A DNA stretch of 64,000 nucleotides from Fagopyrum homotropicum (taxonomy: Eukaryota > Streptophyta > Magnoliopsida > Caryophyllales > Polygonaceae), in the NCBI GenBank assembly GCA_033239125.1, contig BSWB01000002.1, positions 7,969,001 through 8,033,000 of the forward strand, read 5' to 3'. The translations under genes and the position numbers were made by a program. Below the pieces are notes generated by a model, which saw only the letters and a list, made by a program, of their open reading frames with translations, was not told the origin of the DNA and did no database searches. Positions within the stretch are counted from its first letter, which is position 1; each line of letters opens with the position of its first letter. Positions 21,802 to 35,005 of the stretch are shown one piece after another.

Positions 21802-23163
21802 GAGGAAATTGGATGAAATGTACCAATGATAAATTATTATTGTTGTTTTTATGAGAATAATTTAGTTTTAAAAATTTTAAATGTTATTATATTTTAATAA
21901 AATTAGTGAATGGATAAATAATAAATAATATTAATGGCCTAATATTAAATGCAAATTCACCTTTAATTATAATGGTTTGGTAGTGTCTTTTTGTGCTATA
22001 CCAAAAATGATTAACACGAATATGTTCCATTGAATTTTTGAATTTTTAATCGTATTTCTTTTATCTTTAGGACTTTTACCACTTAACTAAAAAAATCGAT
22101 TTTTTAAACGACAAATGATTGTGAATAACTGTTGACAGTTGTTGTCAACATACTATAAAATATTATCTTATTTTAGGACTACGTATAATAAGTCAACCTT
22201 ATTGTTAGGGTTAACGTTTCAATTCAACGACTCGCATATCCGAAGCCGAGAAGAGATGAACTCAAGAGCACGAAGAGTTCAAGGAGAATAGTCGAAAAGC
22301 TTTTCGGGAACTAGTGGAGGCGAACTAGCTTATTTAAGTTGTATTAGACTAGATTATCTTGATTGAAAAGAGGAGGTTGAAAACTGCATATAATCTAATA
22401 TAAATAATCAATAAACATCTTTAAAGTCTCACTTAGCATAGTTAGGAAATGATTGATTTTAAACTCAATTGCTTGTGGGTATGAAGTTTTCACTATAAAC
22501 TTTTGTGTTAATGTGCTTAATTACTTAAATCGTTTATGTTACATAAACTTTAGACTAGGATGTCTCTACGGTACTTCTAACAACCTACGTGTTCTAATGT
22601 TGATTAGTTTATACTTTTGGGAACTAACTACCCTTAGATATCGTTGATATGCCTTAGGGTTCAGAGAAGTTACGGTATGATATCTACGTCGTTATACATC
22701 TAACATATATTTGAACCTTTGTTGTTTGATCCAAATTAATTTGTTCTTTCAGATTAATACTAATAAGAACAAATACTAATATTGTTACACCGATCTACAT
22801 GATTGGTATAACCCTCTAAAGTAATTAAAAGAAAAGAAAAAACTTTCATGTCAAATTTGTCTTCCAATCCCATACCTCGTAGCCAAGATACTCCTGAAGA
22901 ACCACTTAGAGAAGTGATCGGAAGGAGGTGAATCAAAGAGAAGTGATATCACGTAACTCTCTATGTTCGCGCCGCTTTGCTACTCACTAGTAAATCATGA
23001 CGTTTTTGGCCATCAACAATTTCCGGTAGCAAAACCCTTCTCCGAGATGGAAACTAGGTTTAGTCCAGATCTAATCGTCTAGGAATCGGTCCAAGTATGG
23101 GTTTGAACAAAAGATGTTTATTACAAATGAATAGATTCAAGGGGTTGTTTCGTGTTTTTTTAA

Positions 23164-23545
23164 GGGAAAATTTCGGATGGTACCCCTGTGGTGTGGTTTG
23201 GGATTTTTTGGATTTTGCCCAAAGATTTTTTTTAGTTCGGATGGTGCCCTTTTGTTTTAATATTTTCCGGAAAATACACAACTCCGTTTAAATTGTAAGG
23301 GGATGTCAACTTACAATAACTTTTTAAAAAAGGTCTATGTCCAAAACGTTTAGCTTTTTTTATAATTTTTTAAAGAGAAGTTTTCTCATTTAAAAAAAGT
23401 TATTTTAGTTGACATCCCTTTACAAATTAAACACAATTGGGCATTTTTCAAAAAATACTAAATCACAAGGGCACTATCCAAACTATAAAAATTATGGGCG
23501 AAAACCGGAAAACACCAAACCACATGGGCAACGTCTGAAATTTCC
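23164..23545. mobile_element. MULE-type inverted-repeat MITE, 382 bp, 9-bp target duplication
   Basis: Left GGGAAAATTTCGGATGG and right (inverted) GGAAATTTCAGACG ends, with similarity continuing over about 150 bp. The flanks are identical TTTTTTTAA (23155-23163 and 23546-23554). This duplication is low-complexity, so its weight is moderate. The element sits close to the end of duplicated copy A and is absent from copy B. Confidence 0.65.
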
Positions 23546-23599
23546 TTTTTTTAATGATTATTTCATAGATATTAGTGATTAAAGGGCCAAAACGAATAA

Positions 23600-24180
23600 A
23601 AAGATAAAGTCAATATACAACACAATATACTGAACTCATACTCTAACCCTCCCCTCAAGTTGGAGTTGTTATTCAACGCTCCCCTAAAGACTCAAGTGCA
23701 AGTCATTACTCACGCTTGAGTCTTTAGTGCAAAAACTCTTGTTGGAGCAAAGAGATGTTGGAAGGACTTGATGGACCTTCCTAGTCTTTATTTTGTTAGG
23801 TTAGTGATAACAACATGCCGGTAGAGTCGGCTATAGGGCACATCTAGGTTGGCGTGATAGCCGTCAATGTCATCACTGGTGGCGGTGATAACGGTGCAAG
23901 AAGGGTTTGTGATTTAGGGTTTTTAGGTGGAAGCGTATTTTATGATCGTATGTTAAGAAACCAAGTAGAAATTTGTGAACAGATGAGTAGTTTATTTTAT
24001 TGATCAGATATTATTTATATAGATAAATATAAAGGGGTAAAACTGTAAACTTACAAATATACGCCCAATATACGACCGAATATGTTGGACTCATACTCGT
24101 TATAACTTTTGAAAGTTATTTACTCTAATTAATATTCTGTTAACAAGTATTTTTAGTGGGGGAAAGAGAGTAGGGTTTTG
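23600..24180. other. Spacer between the two duplicated copies, possible copia-end remnant
   Basis: The minus strand near 23645-23665 reads CAACTTGAGGGGAGGGTT, which resembles the polypurine tract before a copia 3' LTR. An inverted pair ACTCAAGTGCAAGT / CACGCTTGAGTCTTTAG lies beside it. No LTR pair or polyprotein is visible. Confidence 0.3.
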
Positions 24181-24416
24181 CGGTTTAGCTTTAGAGTTAA
24201 TGGAAGGAAAAGAAAGATTCGAGGGATGCTTTAAAGGTTGGTTGCATGTAGTGGTCATTTGTAGAGGATTTATTATAATTAAAGTTAATATTCTGTTAAC
24301 AAGTATTTTTATTGGACGAGGTGAGACCTTTATAGACCAAAGTATGACAATTAAGACGACCAAAGTGGATTAGTGGTTGACAAGAGTTTGAGTTTTGGTG
24401 CCTTGAGTTAGGTATT

Positions 24417-24828
<412 letters not shown>

Positions 24829-24899
<71 letters not shown>
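24829..24899. repeat. (CT)n(TA)n compound microsatellite
   Basis: CT run 24829-24845, then alternating TA to 24899, joining the two MITE copies. Confidence 0.9.
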
Positions 24900-24901
<2 letters not shown>

Positions 24902-25060
24902 TGCGGTTCCTATGAGAACGACCTTATCGTTTAATCATGAAAACAATCTTAGACCGTCGGATGATGAGTATTAAGGGTCGAGATTTAGGGTAGATATCAT
25001 AATTATTAGATAAATAATATTTAGAAACTAATAATAACTACGATAATCCATTCAACCAAA
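24900..25060. mobile_element. MITE flanked by (TA)n, copy 2, right end missing
   Basis: GTGCGGTTCCTATGAGAACG, then AATCTTAGACCGTCGGATG, parallel copy 1. The mirrored right end is not found before copy-B host sequence resumes near 25148. Confidence 0.5.
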
Positions 25061-25782
25061 TTGTTGCAACAATAACAACTCCAACAAAGGAAAAATATTC
25101 TCCACATTGTTTGCAACAATAACAACTCCAACAATAACAACTAATAAAATCCATCAAAGATCCTTCCAATTTGCCTTCTATCATGGGCTTGGCCGCAAGG
25201 CCCATACATGAATCCGGTTTTTTTTGGACAGATGGAGAATGGTTTAAACCATTAAACAACACACCATCTAGTGAATCGAAAGGGCAAAAAAGATCGGCAG
25301 ACGGATTAACCATCATATAGGGCACAAAATAAAGGGGAAAAAATCTACAAAAATACATCAAAAGGAACGTGGAAGCAAATAGGTCTTTAAGGGAAAACAG
25401 ATGATCCAGCCAACAAAAGACAACGAGTATAAACATTCATCTTTGAAGGACGTACATAGATAGGAAGTCTAACAAACAATTGTGAACACCTCAGATTTGG
25501 ACTGTAACAAAATCATCAGGAGTCGATCACAGATTCACGCCCCCTTCTCAACAAACACTCGAACCGCCATCAAAGACTACATCAAACCTCGGAAGACGAA
25601 GCTGCTGAAAGCAGGTAACATGATATATAAACGTGTAAAACTTGAAGGTTTAATGATTTGTAAGGAGGAAGTTGCTAATAGAAGGTTATGTAACAAATTG
25701 GTAACCGTAAATTTCATATTTTCTTTAATCATTGATTTCAACAACGGAAGAATCAAAGCAACAATTGTTTTGTAATTAGAAA

Positions 25783-27019
25783 AGAGGAAATTACCGGAAA
25801 CCACCCGTTAAATAGGTCATATTGCAAATAACAACCCGCTCTATCACTATTTATCGGAAACCACCCACTAAAGATATTCCGTTACCAAAAAACTACCATG
25901 TGTCAGTATCCCGTCAAATTTCTGTCTTGTAGGCCCCAATTTATAATAAAATAATATTTTTCCTTATTTTTTTCTATTTTTAACTTACTTTTTCTTTTTT
26001 TATTGAATATCATATACCAATGGAGGCAATGCCATGGCATCGTCCTCCCCCTTCCTTTCATCTCCTGCAATTCCAATTTTTTCAAATTTGAAAATCACAT
26101 TTTCTCACAAAATAGACAGGGAGAAAGAGGCATTCACGCTCCATGAAGAAACTAGATAGCCCAAATTGAATGTAAACTCTCTAATCTCCTCAATTAAATG
26201 AGAAAGAAGTGAAATCTGACGGCATAGGTCAGTGGATCCAGATCTAGGTTAAGAAGCCATCGTCCCCTCCCCCCCCTTCTCATATTGGGAAATTTCTTCA
26301 CCAACACCGGCACATCCCATTCTCGTCAACCGCTTGAAAGAAAATATCATGAGGCTTACCAGTAAAAAAAAGAGACTGGACTAGAAGCTTGGTCGAATCG
26401 GGGGACTCGGATCTCATCGGTGTTGGATTCTTTACAAATTGAACTACCAGGTTCAGTCCAATGTGAATAAAGCTTCGTCCTGTAGTTGCTCTCAAGTTCA
26501 ACGGTCACCCAAATAAGATCTCGAGGGTGAATGGGATTTCAGGAAGAAGCGTGTTCGAAGCTTGAAGCAACATAGTAATGGCGGATTTATCAACTCTGCA
26601 AATCACAAGCATTAACCCAAATGCATGTGTAATTAAGGGACCAAATTTCCGGGTCCACCCAAGTATCCGCCATTGGACTGTTGTATCAGCTGATTTCAAA
26701 CTCAATCACTGCATTGAAGAAGCTTAACCAAAAAGAGAGAAAAAGGGGTCAAAACAATAAGGAAAACTAATATTCACCAAAAAATAGAAAAACAAAAAGG
26801 AAACAAATCAAGTTAAAAATAGAAAACCAGAAAAAATAAGGAAAAATATTATTTTATTATAAAGTGGGACCCACAAGACTGAAATTTGACGGGATACTGA
26901 CCAATGGTGGTTTTTTGGTAACGGAGTATCTTTCACGGGTGGTTTCCGATAAATAGTGATAGAGCGGATGATTATTTGCAATATGACCTATTTTGCGGGT
27001 GATTTTCGGTAATTTCCTC
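25783..27019. mobile_element. MULE-type element, 1237 bp, perfect 9-bp target duplication, about 800 bp of unrelated interior
   Basis: Inverted repeats of about 150-170 bp start GAGGAAATTACCGG and, at the other end, end CGGTAATTTCCTC. Both carry ATTTATCGGAAACCACC and CAGTATCCCGTCAAATTTC. The flanks are identical ATTAGAAAA (25774-25782, 27020-27028). The interior (about 26030-26740) is less AT-rich, does not look like MULE sequence, and contains minus-strand open frames of 66 and 67 codons (26505-26705 and 26298-26501). This is the layout of a Pack-MULE that has captured host sequence. I do not recognise the captured part. Confidence 0.8.
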
Positions 27020-27569
27020 ATTAGAAAACTAGTAAGACTTGTGGATAAGGCTTATTTGGTATTTTTGTTTCATTGAAAATTAGACAATCAGTACTTTTCG
27101 GAATCATTGTCTTTAATGTTATGTTGTTATGGGTGTTTCACATATAAAGTATGATAAACGAACAACATAGTGTTTTTTAGACACTTCTTTCTAACAAGAA
27201 GAAATAGAGGCTTATAGCCTAGATAGAGATTTTATAAACCAGTGATTGAAGTCGGTATTAATGGTTTTGCCGAGTTACAAAATCGGATTGTAAAAGAGGA
27301 GCTTGTTTTAAAGAAGGACAAATGAAGGAGCGTTTGTTTAATGTGGTTATAGCCTTTTGAACACTTCTTGATTTTATTATTATAATGGTGGGTAAGCTTA
27401 CTATTTTATGTGATTATAACTGCAGCCTAATTATCCCGAGGAAGAAAATTGGGGGGTTGAATCATGTAATAATTCTTCAAATTTGAGTTAGACAGCTTAG
27501 CCAAACAAAAATACTTGAGTCATAACTCAGTCGACCTTAATTTCATTTTTTTAAAAGGTTACATATATT

Positions 27570-28690
27570 AAGAAGAGATGAATTTACGACGAGGTCTACT
27601 AGACCGCAAGATCAAGCAACATGATGCATAAGGAGAGAAAGCAATAATATCTACATAAGAAGGATCCCAAGCAAATTGACCCACATAAGAGAATCGGATG
27701 ATAGATTTCTCCAATGGTATGCAATGTGGTTCTTGATGGTCTGAATGGCAAGGTGAGCGCAAGTGATAGCCGGAGTGAACGTATTGTTATTGATGATGTC
27801 ATTTCTCGCCTTTCAAGTGAAGTAGATATAAGAAGTGATCGAGGAGACACGAGTGTTAGCAATAAGATCATGCTTGTGTGGAGATTGAGAGCCAAGCCAA
27901 GGCGAAAGATCATGAGAGTACGGGTAAGGGGAGGGAAGTCTAGTCCACCTGGAAATGATGTCGAGGATTAGGTTTGAGTAGCTACAATAAGTCCAGAGGT
28001 GTGCTTCATCTTCCGGGTGGAACCCACACAGCTTGCACGCATCATCGGTGACAATGTTCCATTTGAGAAGCTTGCTAAGAGTGGGGATTGATGGCTAGCA
28101 ATCCAAGCAATAAAACTACATTTTGGAATGTTTATGTTGCGCCAAATCAAACTAAGGGAGTAGGGAGCAAGGGAAGGGGATGCATTCGTGAATAAGTTGT
28201 AGGTTGCGGTAGTAGAGAAGGAGCCATTGGGTCGGGTAACAAGGCTAAGGTTGTTAGGACCAAGGTTAGAAGACAGGATATCATCACGCACTTTGATAAT
28301 CATACATCAAATATTACTATGGTCGTAGCTAGCCAAACAAGACCAAATAGAGTGGCTCTTAAGGATGTTCTTCCTGAACCAATCACACCATAAGTTCCTC
28401 TCGTTCTGGGCAAGGTCAAAGATAAGCTTGGCAAGGCAAGCTTAATTTCACGAAAGCAACTCCTTGAACCCCATACTGCCCTCATCGATGGGGGAGCAAA
28501 CAACCTTCTAGCCCACAAGGGAGCGAGAGCTAGAGTCATTACCAACCCAAAGGAAGGAACGAAGGAGGGCATGAATCTTGTGAAGGATGGAAGGGGGGAT
28601 CAAGAAAACCTAGGACCAATATTGGTACATAGCCATGAGGATAAAGGAGGTGACTTGCTTCCTGTCAGCACAGAAGAGGTTCTTGCTATT
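27570..28690 (-). pseudogene. LINE remnant: RT C-terminal part and zf-RVT domain
   Basis: The minus strand, in several frames with stops, reads the end of a plant LINE ORF2. An RT thumb-like part (ADRKQVTSFILMAMYQYW, IDEGSMGFKELL) is followed by LAQNERNLWCDWF. A zf-RVT part (27968-28303) follows: GSFSTTATYNLF, LIWRNINIPKCSFIAWIASH, and the C..C..H pattern of SPMMRASCVGS shifted in frame. No endonuclease or catalytic YADD block remains. Confidence 0.7.
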
Positions 28691-28795
28691 TTTGATATTT
28701 TTTAGGCCGTTAGGGAATGATCGGTGTCGTTAGGCCGCGAGATTGGTGTTCTTAGGACAAAATTGACCAAAAGTTTGTAACCTTTATTTTTTAAT

Positions 28796-28797
28796 TA

Positions 28798-28838
<41 letters not shown>

Positions 28839-28842
28839 GTTG
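28796..28842. repeat. (TTA)n microsatellite
   Basis: About 15 tandem TTA/ATT units. Confidence 0.95.
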
Positions 28843-29566
28843 TTAGTATTTTTTTATTTTATTTTCCCAAATAATCAAAGTCATCATCTAGCAACAACAC
28901 TAAAAATAACATATGGGCCAAAGGCCCAACTTTAAACTTCGTAAATGGGAGATGTGTACTGGGGAAGCAAGAAAAAACCTAGCCAACAACCACACAGTGC
29001 CGCCGTAAGAGGACAGCGCACGAACACGGTGGCGGCGACAAGATGATGTAAAATTGGAGTCCGAAAAAGGTATGTGAAGCCAGTGTGCATGTTAAAGAAG
29101 AAGGCGGGTTCACCAACTGTGGAGCCATGGTGGCGGCAGGACAAATCTAGAAGTATTGTATATGCTTCTAACATCTTTTTTACAATGAGAACAACAATCG
29201 AAGAAGCATGCAATGCTTGTTAAGAATGAGGATCCGAGTCTGGAAAAGTCGAAGCTCAGAGAGGATTTACGGATTACAATTTAGCACTGAAACAATACAA
29301 TAAATGCTCAGAAATTTCAGTTTTGTTAGAACATTTTAGAACCCAGATGTGAGAAATGGAGCATCGACGGTTTATCTGTGTAGATTCAAACATAAAAGAA
29401 GACGAAGAGTAAGGGGTTAATCCATAAGATTGATTTGGGGAATCACTTTGAAATTGAAGGCTTGAGCAAGGAAAGGACAAGCCAAAAAACACAAACACAG
29501 AGTTGAAAGAAATGCTTTATATCACCATCTCATCTTCATTACGATGGTCTAAGTCAGAGAAAATAT
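28843..29566. other. Gene-free stretch
   Basis: Short minus-strand frames at 28932-29213 and 29274-29498 show no recognisable domain. Probably part of the block inserted in copy B. Confidence 0.35.
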
Positions 29567-30336
29567 TTGGTATTCATATCTTTAATAAAGATATGGGTAT
29601 AAATATCACTCATGCCCATATCATTATTTGGTATTACATGATATAGTTATCAAAATGATAACTCATACCTCCGTTACCCCCATTTTTATATACCAATATA
29701 TAGGGAGGTATGGCTTCCTTCTATCGCTCCTCCCTCCTCCTTCCTCCTACTGTCAACCCAAACCCGACCGCCGATCGCTTCTTCCTTCCCCTCCTCCTTC
29801 CTCCTTTCACCGTCAATCCATACCCCGCCGCCGATCGCTTCTCCCTTCTCTCTTTTCTCTTCTCCCTCCTCCTTCCTCCTTCCACCGTCAACCCAAACCC
29901 TACTGCCGAACCTGCTACTATTGTGCCGGCTGGAGGAAGGAGCGGCCAACCTTATGCTACTCTCGACATATCTATTTACCAAGATACGAGTATCTTCACT
30001 GTCAACATTTCTGTTATGGACAATTGGGGCTGAATTGAAATTGACGATTGTTTAACCTGCACTTTTCTTGAAATTGAAATTGTTTCACATGCGCTTTTGC
30101 ATTCCAATTTTGTGTGAACTATTCAATTTGGGGTTGAGTTTGGGGTTGAACACTCTTGTACTGGAAGTTTGGAGTGAGTTTGGGGCTTAACGATTGACCT
30201 TCAAGATATGGAATCTGATATACAACACTATACCAAATAGGGATATCAGATATCAACTATACCCATATCTTGATATTCATATCTCATACCCATATCTCAT
30301 ACCTTTAATAAAGGTATCGATATCAAACGACCCCTA
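29567..30336. mobile_element. Inverted-repeat element enclosing a CT-rich minisatellite
   Basis: TATCTTTAATAAAGATATGGG near the left end is mirrored by CATATCTCATACCTTTAATAA near the right end, which finishes ATATCAAACGACCCCTAA. Between them, 29730-29900 is a tandem repeat of about 60-70 bp (unit core CTCCTTCCTCCT..CCGTCAACCCAAACCC..CCGCCGATCGCTTCT, three copies). That repeat produces proline/leucine-rich open frames that I do not regard as genes. Confidence 0.5.
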
Positions 30337-32284
30337 AGTTGTATTTCCGGTGAGCCAAAGAGAGGAAGTTGGGTAACCGGACAACAGTGGCTTGTAGACA
30401 AGTTGTTAATGGTTTTCTTGCTCTGTTTGCCAAATAGAGAGTTGGGATACAAAGAGAAAGTTTTCCTGGTGTGTTGGTAGGGAAGAGGAAGCTTTAGTGG
30501 TGTGTTGATTTCTTGGTTAGTGTTGGTGGTGGCCTGGTGGGGATTACCCAGCGGTGATCAGCCACTCAAGATTAAAACGAGGGTCTTTGTTGGAACACTA
30601 GAGAAGAAAAGGGGTTTCCTTCTTTCTGTTGTGTTGTAAATGTTCCTATCCCTCCATACATGAATCTGGTTAACCCCTCACCTCATAGTACATGATATAA
30701 TTTTTTTTAGAAGGAAAGGGATTTGGGGTACTAGATAGGCCTAGTAATCTGAGTAACTGTTAAAACGGCATACACAATGTATGTCCATGTGTTGGAGCCT
30801 TGTCAACCAACCGGAAAATAGGATCCCTCTTGACGTGGTCTTCAACACTCTAGAGGACATCAAAACTGTCAGCGGAAGACATCTGACCAAGAGAAGCGAG
30901 AACATCGGCCAAAAGGTTGATTTCCTAGAGGTCATGCTTCATATGAACTTCTTTGAATAAGTGGATAAGGAATCTTATATCCTCAATCATGGTTTCAGCT
31001 TGTCAAGGGGTTTCCAAATGTCCAATATGCAGTTGATCACATTAAGATTATTCCTTTCACTCTCAATTTTTTAGTTAATTAGACCTTTTTACAAGGTCAT
31101 TGAACCTATTTCAAAAATTGGCTTATGTAGGAATTTTTTTAGCTACGACCCTAGTTGTCATACCCATGTGAGATTCTTCATTTCCTTTTATTCCTTGTGT
31201 TTTGGTATGAGTGGATTATTGGTATCCATACGTTATTCTATCACATGCAACCCTACAATAATTTTAGCATTTCAATCATAATTGTTAATGTGTGTCATTT
31301 AGCACGTTGGCTATGAAAACGTCTTTGAGAATTTATGAGATCAGTTATTTTTCGAGTGATTTGAGCATATTTTTTCTTTCATCCGATTATTAAAACTCCG
31401 AATTAAGGTTTTCCCATTTTGTCCACATTGTTTCAAACTTAAAAGGTTGCATTGACCTTATCCGACTATTGTTTACGTGGATGATTATCCGGGCATGATG
31501 AGATTGTGAAGGTCTGGTCTTAGTGCACAAGGCCAAATATTTATCGATGATTTGTTGATGGGTGATGGCTCGGTTAAGTTTTTTCATAAGTATTGTTGTC
31601 TTTTGAGACGGTTGGTGACGCAATGTCTCCACCTTTCCTTTTATATGAGTTGTGGATTTTATTGAGGTCTTCTATAAGGAGGCATGAGACTTGGACATAG
31701 TTAGGGAATTCCAAAACTTTGTTTTCTCATTTTTTTGAGGTGAGACATAAGCAAAAGCGTGAACTTCGACTTCTTGATTAAAGAATACACTTTTTTTTAT
31801 CTTTATGGATTAGTTCAAAGATGTCATAGCTCATTTGGTACATTTTTCCAAAAAGACAAATTCTTCTAAAGAGATCATTTACGGGAATAAAATTGATATT
31901 GTCAAACATTACGTTTTGCTAGATGGTGTCTTCTTGTACAAAGTTGACTTTGTTTCTACTACTGTAACTGCTTGGATGATTCAGTTTTACAAAAGGTTTC
32001 GATATCCGTCTAAAAACTCTTCTTTCTCATACCTCTAATGTTTTCCTAGATAGTTCACGGAGGGAGAAACATAGACGGATTGAGTGTATGAATGTTCGAT
32101 AAGTAGAAACATAAACGAAAACTTGAAGTATGATAACACTCATCTCGAGTTCAACTTTTATTTATGTTACTAAAATCCCTTATAGACGGGCAATTGAACA
32201 AACTAGTTCAAACCCGAAATTTTCGACATTAATATTGAAAGTTTAAAACTTATTAATTAGCCTTATATAACAAGAGCTTTGTGA

Positions 32285-34893
32285 CTAAATTGCTTGGTTG
32301 ATAGTTATATTGAGGCTGGGAAACACAGCTTCCCAGCCTGCTTGTGTGGGGTGAAACATGTCCCAGAAGAAGGCACTGCTACGGTCATCACACAGTGTGT
32401 ATAGCTTCTTACCATTTTTATCCACCATTCCACAAGCCGAATTCGAGTTAATCCCTAAGCAACATGGCTTGTATGGATTCTCAAACTTCAAACCTCCTAC
32501 ATACATCCACGTGAACACACCATGAATTAACAAAGAGGGATATTACGTACACAACGATAAATTCACAAACGCACTACGCATTCGGAATCCGTAACCGTCC
32601 CGATTACGGGTTCCGAAACCGTAAAATTTATTTTATTTTTCCTTTTTGACCGCTGACACGGATACGGGTTCCGGATGTGTGAAAAATCTATCACTTTTAT
32701 TTATTTATTTGGGTTAGAATTCACAAAGAAAATCATCACGGATTCAAAACCCGTAACCGTCACAGTTACGGGTTCAAGATCCGTTGTGCGTCTGTGAATT
32801 CCATCGCCGTGCGTTTACGACTTCCAATAAAATTTATCGAAGATGTTAGTACATGCAATAACGGCCAAACTGTAGGTGAAATGCATGAAAGATATATGAA
32901 GTAATCACCTGAGGAAACATTCTTGGCTTGAAAGGCAGTAAAGAAAGCATCATAGAGATTTAGGATGTGAATGGTAGGCTTTGCCGTGTGGTAATGCTTT
33001 AGGCTTTGGTTGTTCAAGTTAGCTACAACCTTTCGCAAGAGGAGGTTGTGGATTTCCACGGCGATGTTATAGATGACATTGCAATTCTTGAAGGAGCTGC
33101 TATTGGTGGCTTGTGGAACGCAGCCCAGCGGCTGCAGCCCTGATACCAGGATCTTCCTAATCCCTAGGTCCAAGATCCGTTGCAGGTTCAACCCAAGGTT
33201 CTGCACAACTTCTTTGATGTAGCTTGGCAAGTTCTGCAATGATACTCAGAATTGTCATCTCAGCTAAAGAGCCGTTGAGATGTGTTGTAATGTCCACACT
33301 TGCAATATGATATTACGTGAACTTTACATATAAATTTTAGAGCTACTCCTCATATAATTGCCGGTTGAATTTATGCTAGAACCCGAATGCTTGTGTAGGT
33401 TCAACGACATGTTAATCCAATCGGATAGAGTAATCATTGCTCAAGGCCCATAATCTCAATAAAGTTTTATCATGCATGATAAAATCCGTCGGGTCGGGTC
33501 AATATAATTCGGAATTTTTCATGGTTGATATGTTTAAATTCAACACGTAAACTCCACGACCTTGCTTGCTTATTAAAGTAATATATTATATGTTTGTTAG
33601 ACCTATTCAGATCCGGGCAACCCGACCAGAAAAACGGGTGGGCATGAACAGAGGATTAAAACCGACCGAGCCGAAAATCCCAACCCGCCAAGCCTACAGG
33701 GCCGGATCCGGACACCACTATAGGCCCGAACGGACCGAAAAGCCGGTCATTTCAAATCCGACCCGGATCCGGCTAAAACGAGTTTAATATTTTATAAACC
33801 CAACCCGTACTCGGCCCGAGCCTGGACGTGAACACGTCTAATATAATGTTTGTGATATTTCAATCTTCACCTACCATCTATACTATATATCCTACTAAAT
33901 CTGTTATATTCCAATGTATGATAAGTAATAATACTAGTTGATCTAGTGATAAAGTGACCCGATATAGTTAACAAAATGAATAAAGAAATAAGAGAAGATT
34001 TTGATCACATACCAGAATACTACCCCCCTTGCTTATAAAAGCGTTGTAGTCATTGCCAGCAAGAGATACAAAAACAATGGAGTTATTCAAGTTGCCGTCA
34101 ATATGAACATCGTCTCTTCCGGTGAGCATTTCTTGAAAATATCCAATTTGTGTTGTCATGTTTGGGTGCGCCGTCGTATCAAACACCCCAGTGCCACCAA
34201 CTGCGAAATTTACACCGTGGTTCGCTCTTTCAGGGTCCACTTTCCTCTGTGTGTATGGGATTGGTGACTTGAGCCCCAAAAACTTTGCTGTCAAAGAAAA
34301 ATTTCACACCAATCACAAAACGTTAAAATGGTTAACTATAACTTTTACCACTATTACTCTATTAAGAGTACTCGTAGCATAAACTTATTAAGTAAATACA
34401 TCCTTAATAGAGTAATAATGGTAAGTCAATTAGAGTATTAGAAATTAGAGGATCTACAAAAACAAAACCCATAAAAAAAAAACTTACTTCACCCAATTCT
34501 TTCAACAAAACATTACATAAAACCTAAGCATGCGGTGGAATGAATATGCACCTATAAAGTCGGTGAGTACACGGCCGTCGGAGAAGCGACCGGCAGGTTG
34601 ACCGGGGAAAGTGATGCCGTAGGGTTCAAACCAGGGGCCATACGATGACTTATTGATGTTTCCGGTGTCGGCGTATGAATCTCCGAACACAAAGAGCGCG
34701 CTTGCACGATGATGTCCACCCTCCACTCCTTTATACAACAGAGATAATCAAGAAGTTAAATTTGAATCATATATGGTGCAATTTGCATGAAATTTAATTA
34801 ATGACATTTATAAGTATACGTACCTGAGAGAAGGAAGAGTAAAAGGATGGTGAGTAAGAAGGTTGGTAAGAGGTTTTCTATTGATTTGGCCAT
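32285..34893 (-). CDS. GDSL esterase/lipase, At5g03610-like (copy B)
   Basis: Five exons: 34893-34824, 34728-34552, 34287-34013, 33233-32909 and 32496-32285. Each is the same length as in copy A (70, 177, 275, 325 and 212 nt), again giving 352 aa with no stops. It starts MAKSIENLLPTFLLTILL (signal peptide). The catalytic set is retained at the same residues: Ser41 in FVFGDSYADTGN, Asn161 in LAGNDYNAF, and Asp328/His331 in DMFHPTQAGW. Differences from copy A cluster in exon 4 (for example the ATAGGS to ATNSSS region and AVQYHN to AVEIHN). Intron 3 is longer because of a 245-bp inverted-repeat insertion (33597-33841), and intron 2 has gained about 170 bp. Both paralogues look functional, so this is a tandem pair made by segmental duplication. 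Confidence 0.9.
33597..33841. mobile_element. Small inverted-repeat element in intron 3 of GDSL copy B
   Basis: TTAGACCTATTCAGATCCGG at the left and GGACGTGAACACGTCTAA at the right are imperfect inverses. The interior is rich in CCGGATCCGG-type motifs. Absent from intron 3 of copy A. Confidence 0.55.
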
Positions 34894-34997
34894 GTCAATC
34901 AATATTTAGGGTTGAATGAGAGGCTTATCACTTTCGAGTGGAAAATAAGAAGAGAGAGCAAGTGTGTTGGTGATTGAGAAATGATAATGAGAATGTG

Positions 34998-35005
34998 TAT
35001 TTATA
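34998..35005 (-). promoter_or_regulatory. TATA box of GDSL copy B
   Basis: TATAAATA on the minus strand, 105 bp upstream of the ATG. The conserved GGTTTGGTAGTGTC block begins directly next to it (35008). Confidence 0.55.

Larger units (their letters stand above)
14240..23150 (+). repeat. Segmental duplication, copy A
   Basis: Collinear, same-orientation matches to copy B: 14290-14520 with 24185-24415; 14920-15070 with 25150-25215 and 30655-30770; 15470-16215 with 31318-31975; 19310-21880 with 32045-35000; 21960-23150 with 35005-36830. Copy A carries a LINE (about 16220-19219) and a GC-rich element (15110-15475) that copy B lacks. The limits are by eye and could extend left, since 13400-13430 also resembles 24113-24135. 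Confidence 0.85.

Noticed and set aside
29628..30038. Pro/Ser-rich plus-strand frames
   Set aside because: Produced by the CT-rich minisatellite inside an inverted-repeat element; no start context or homology.
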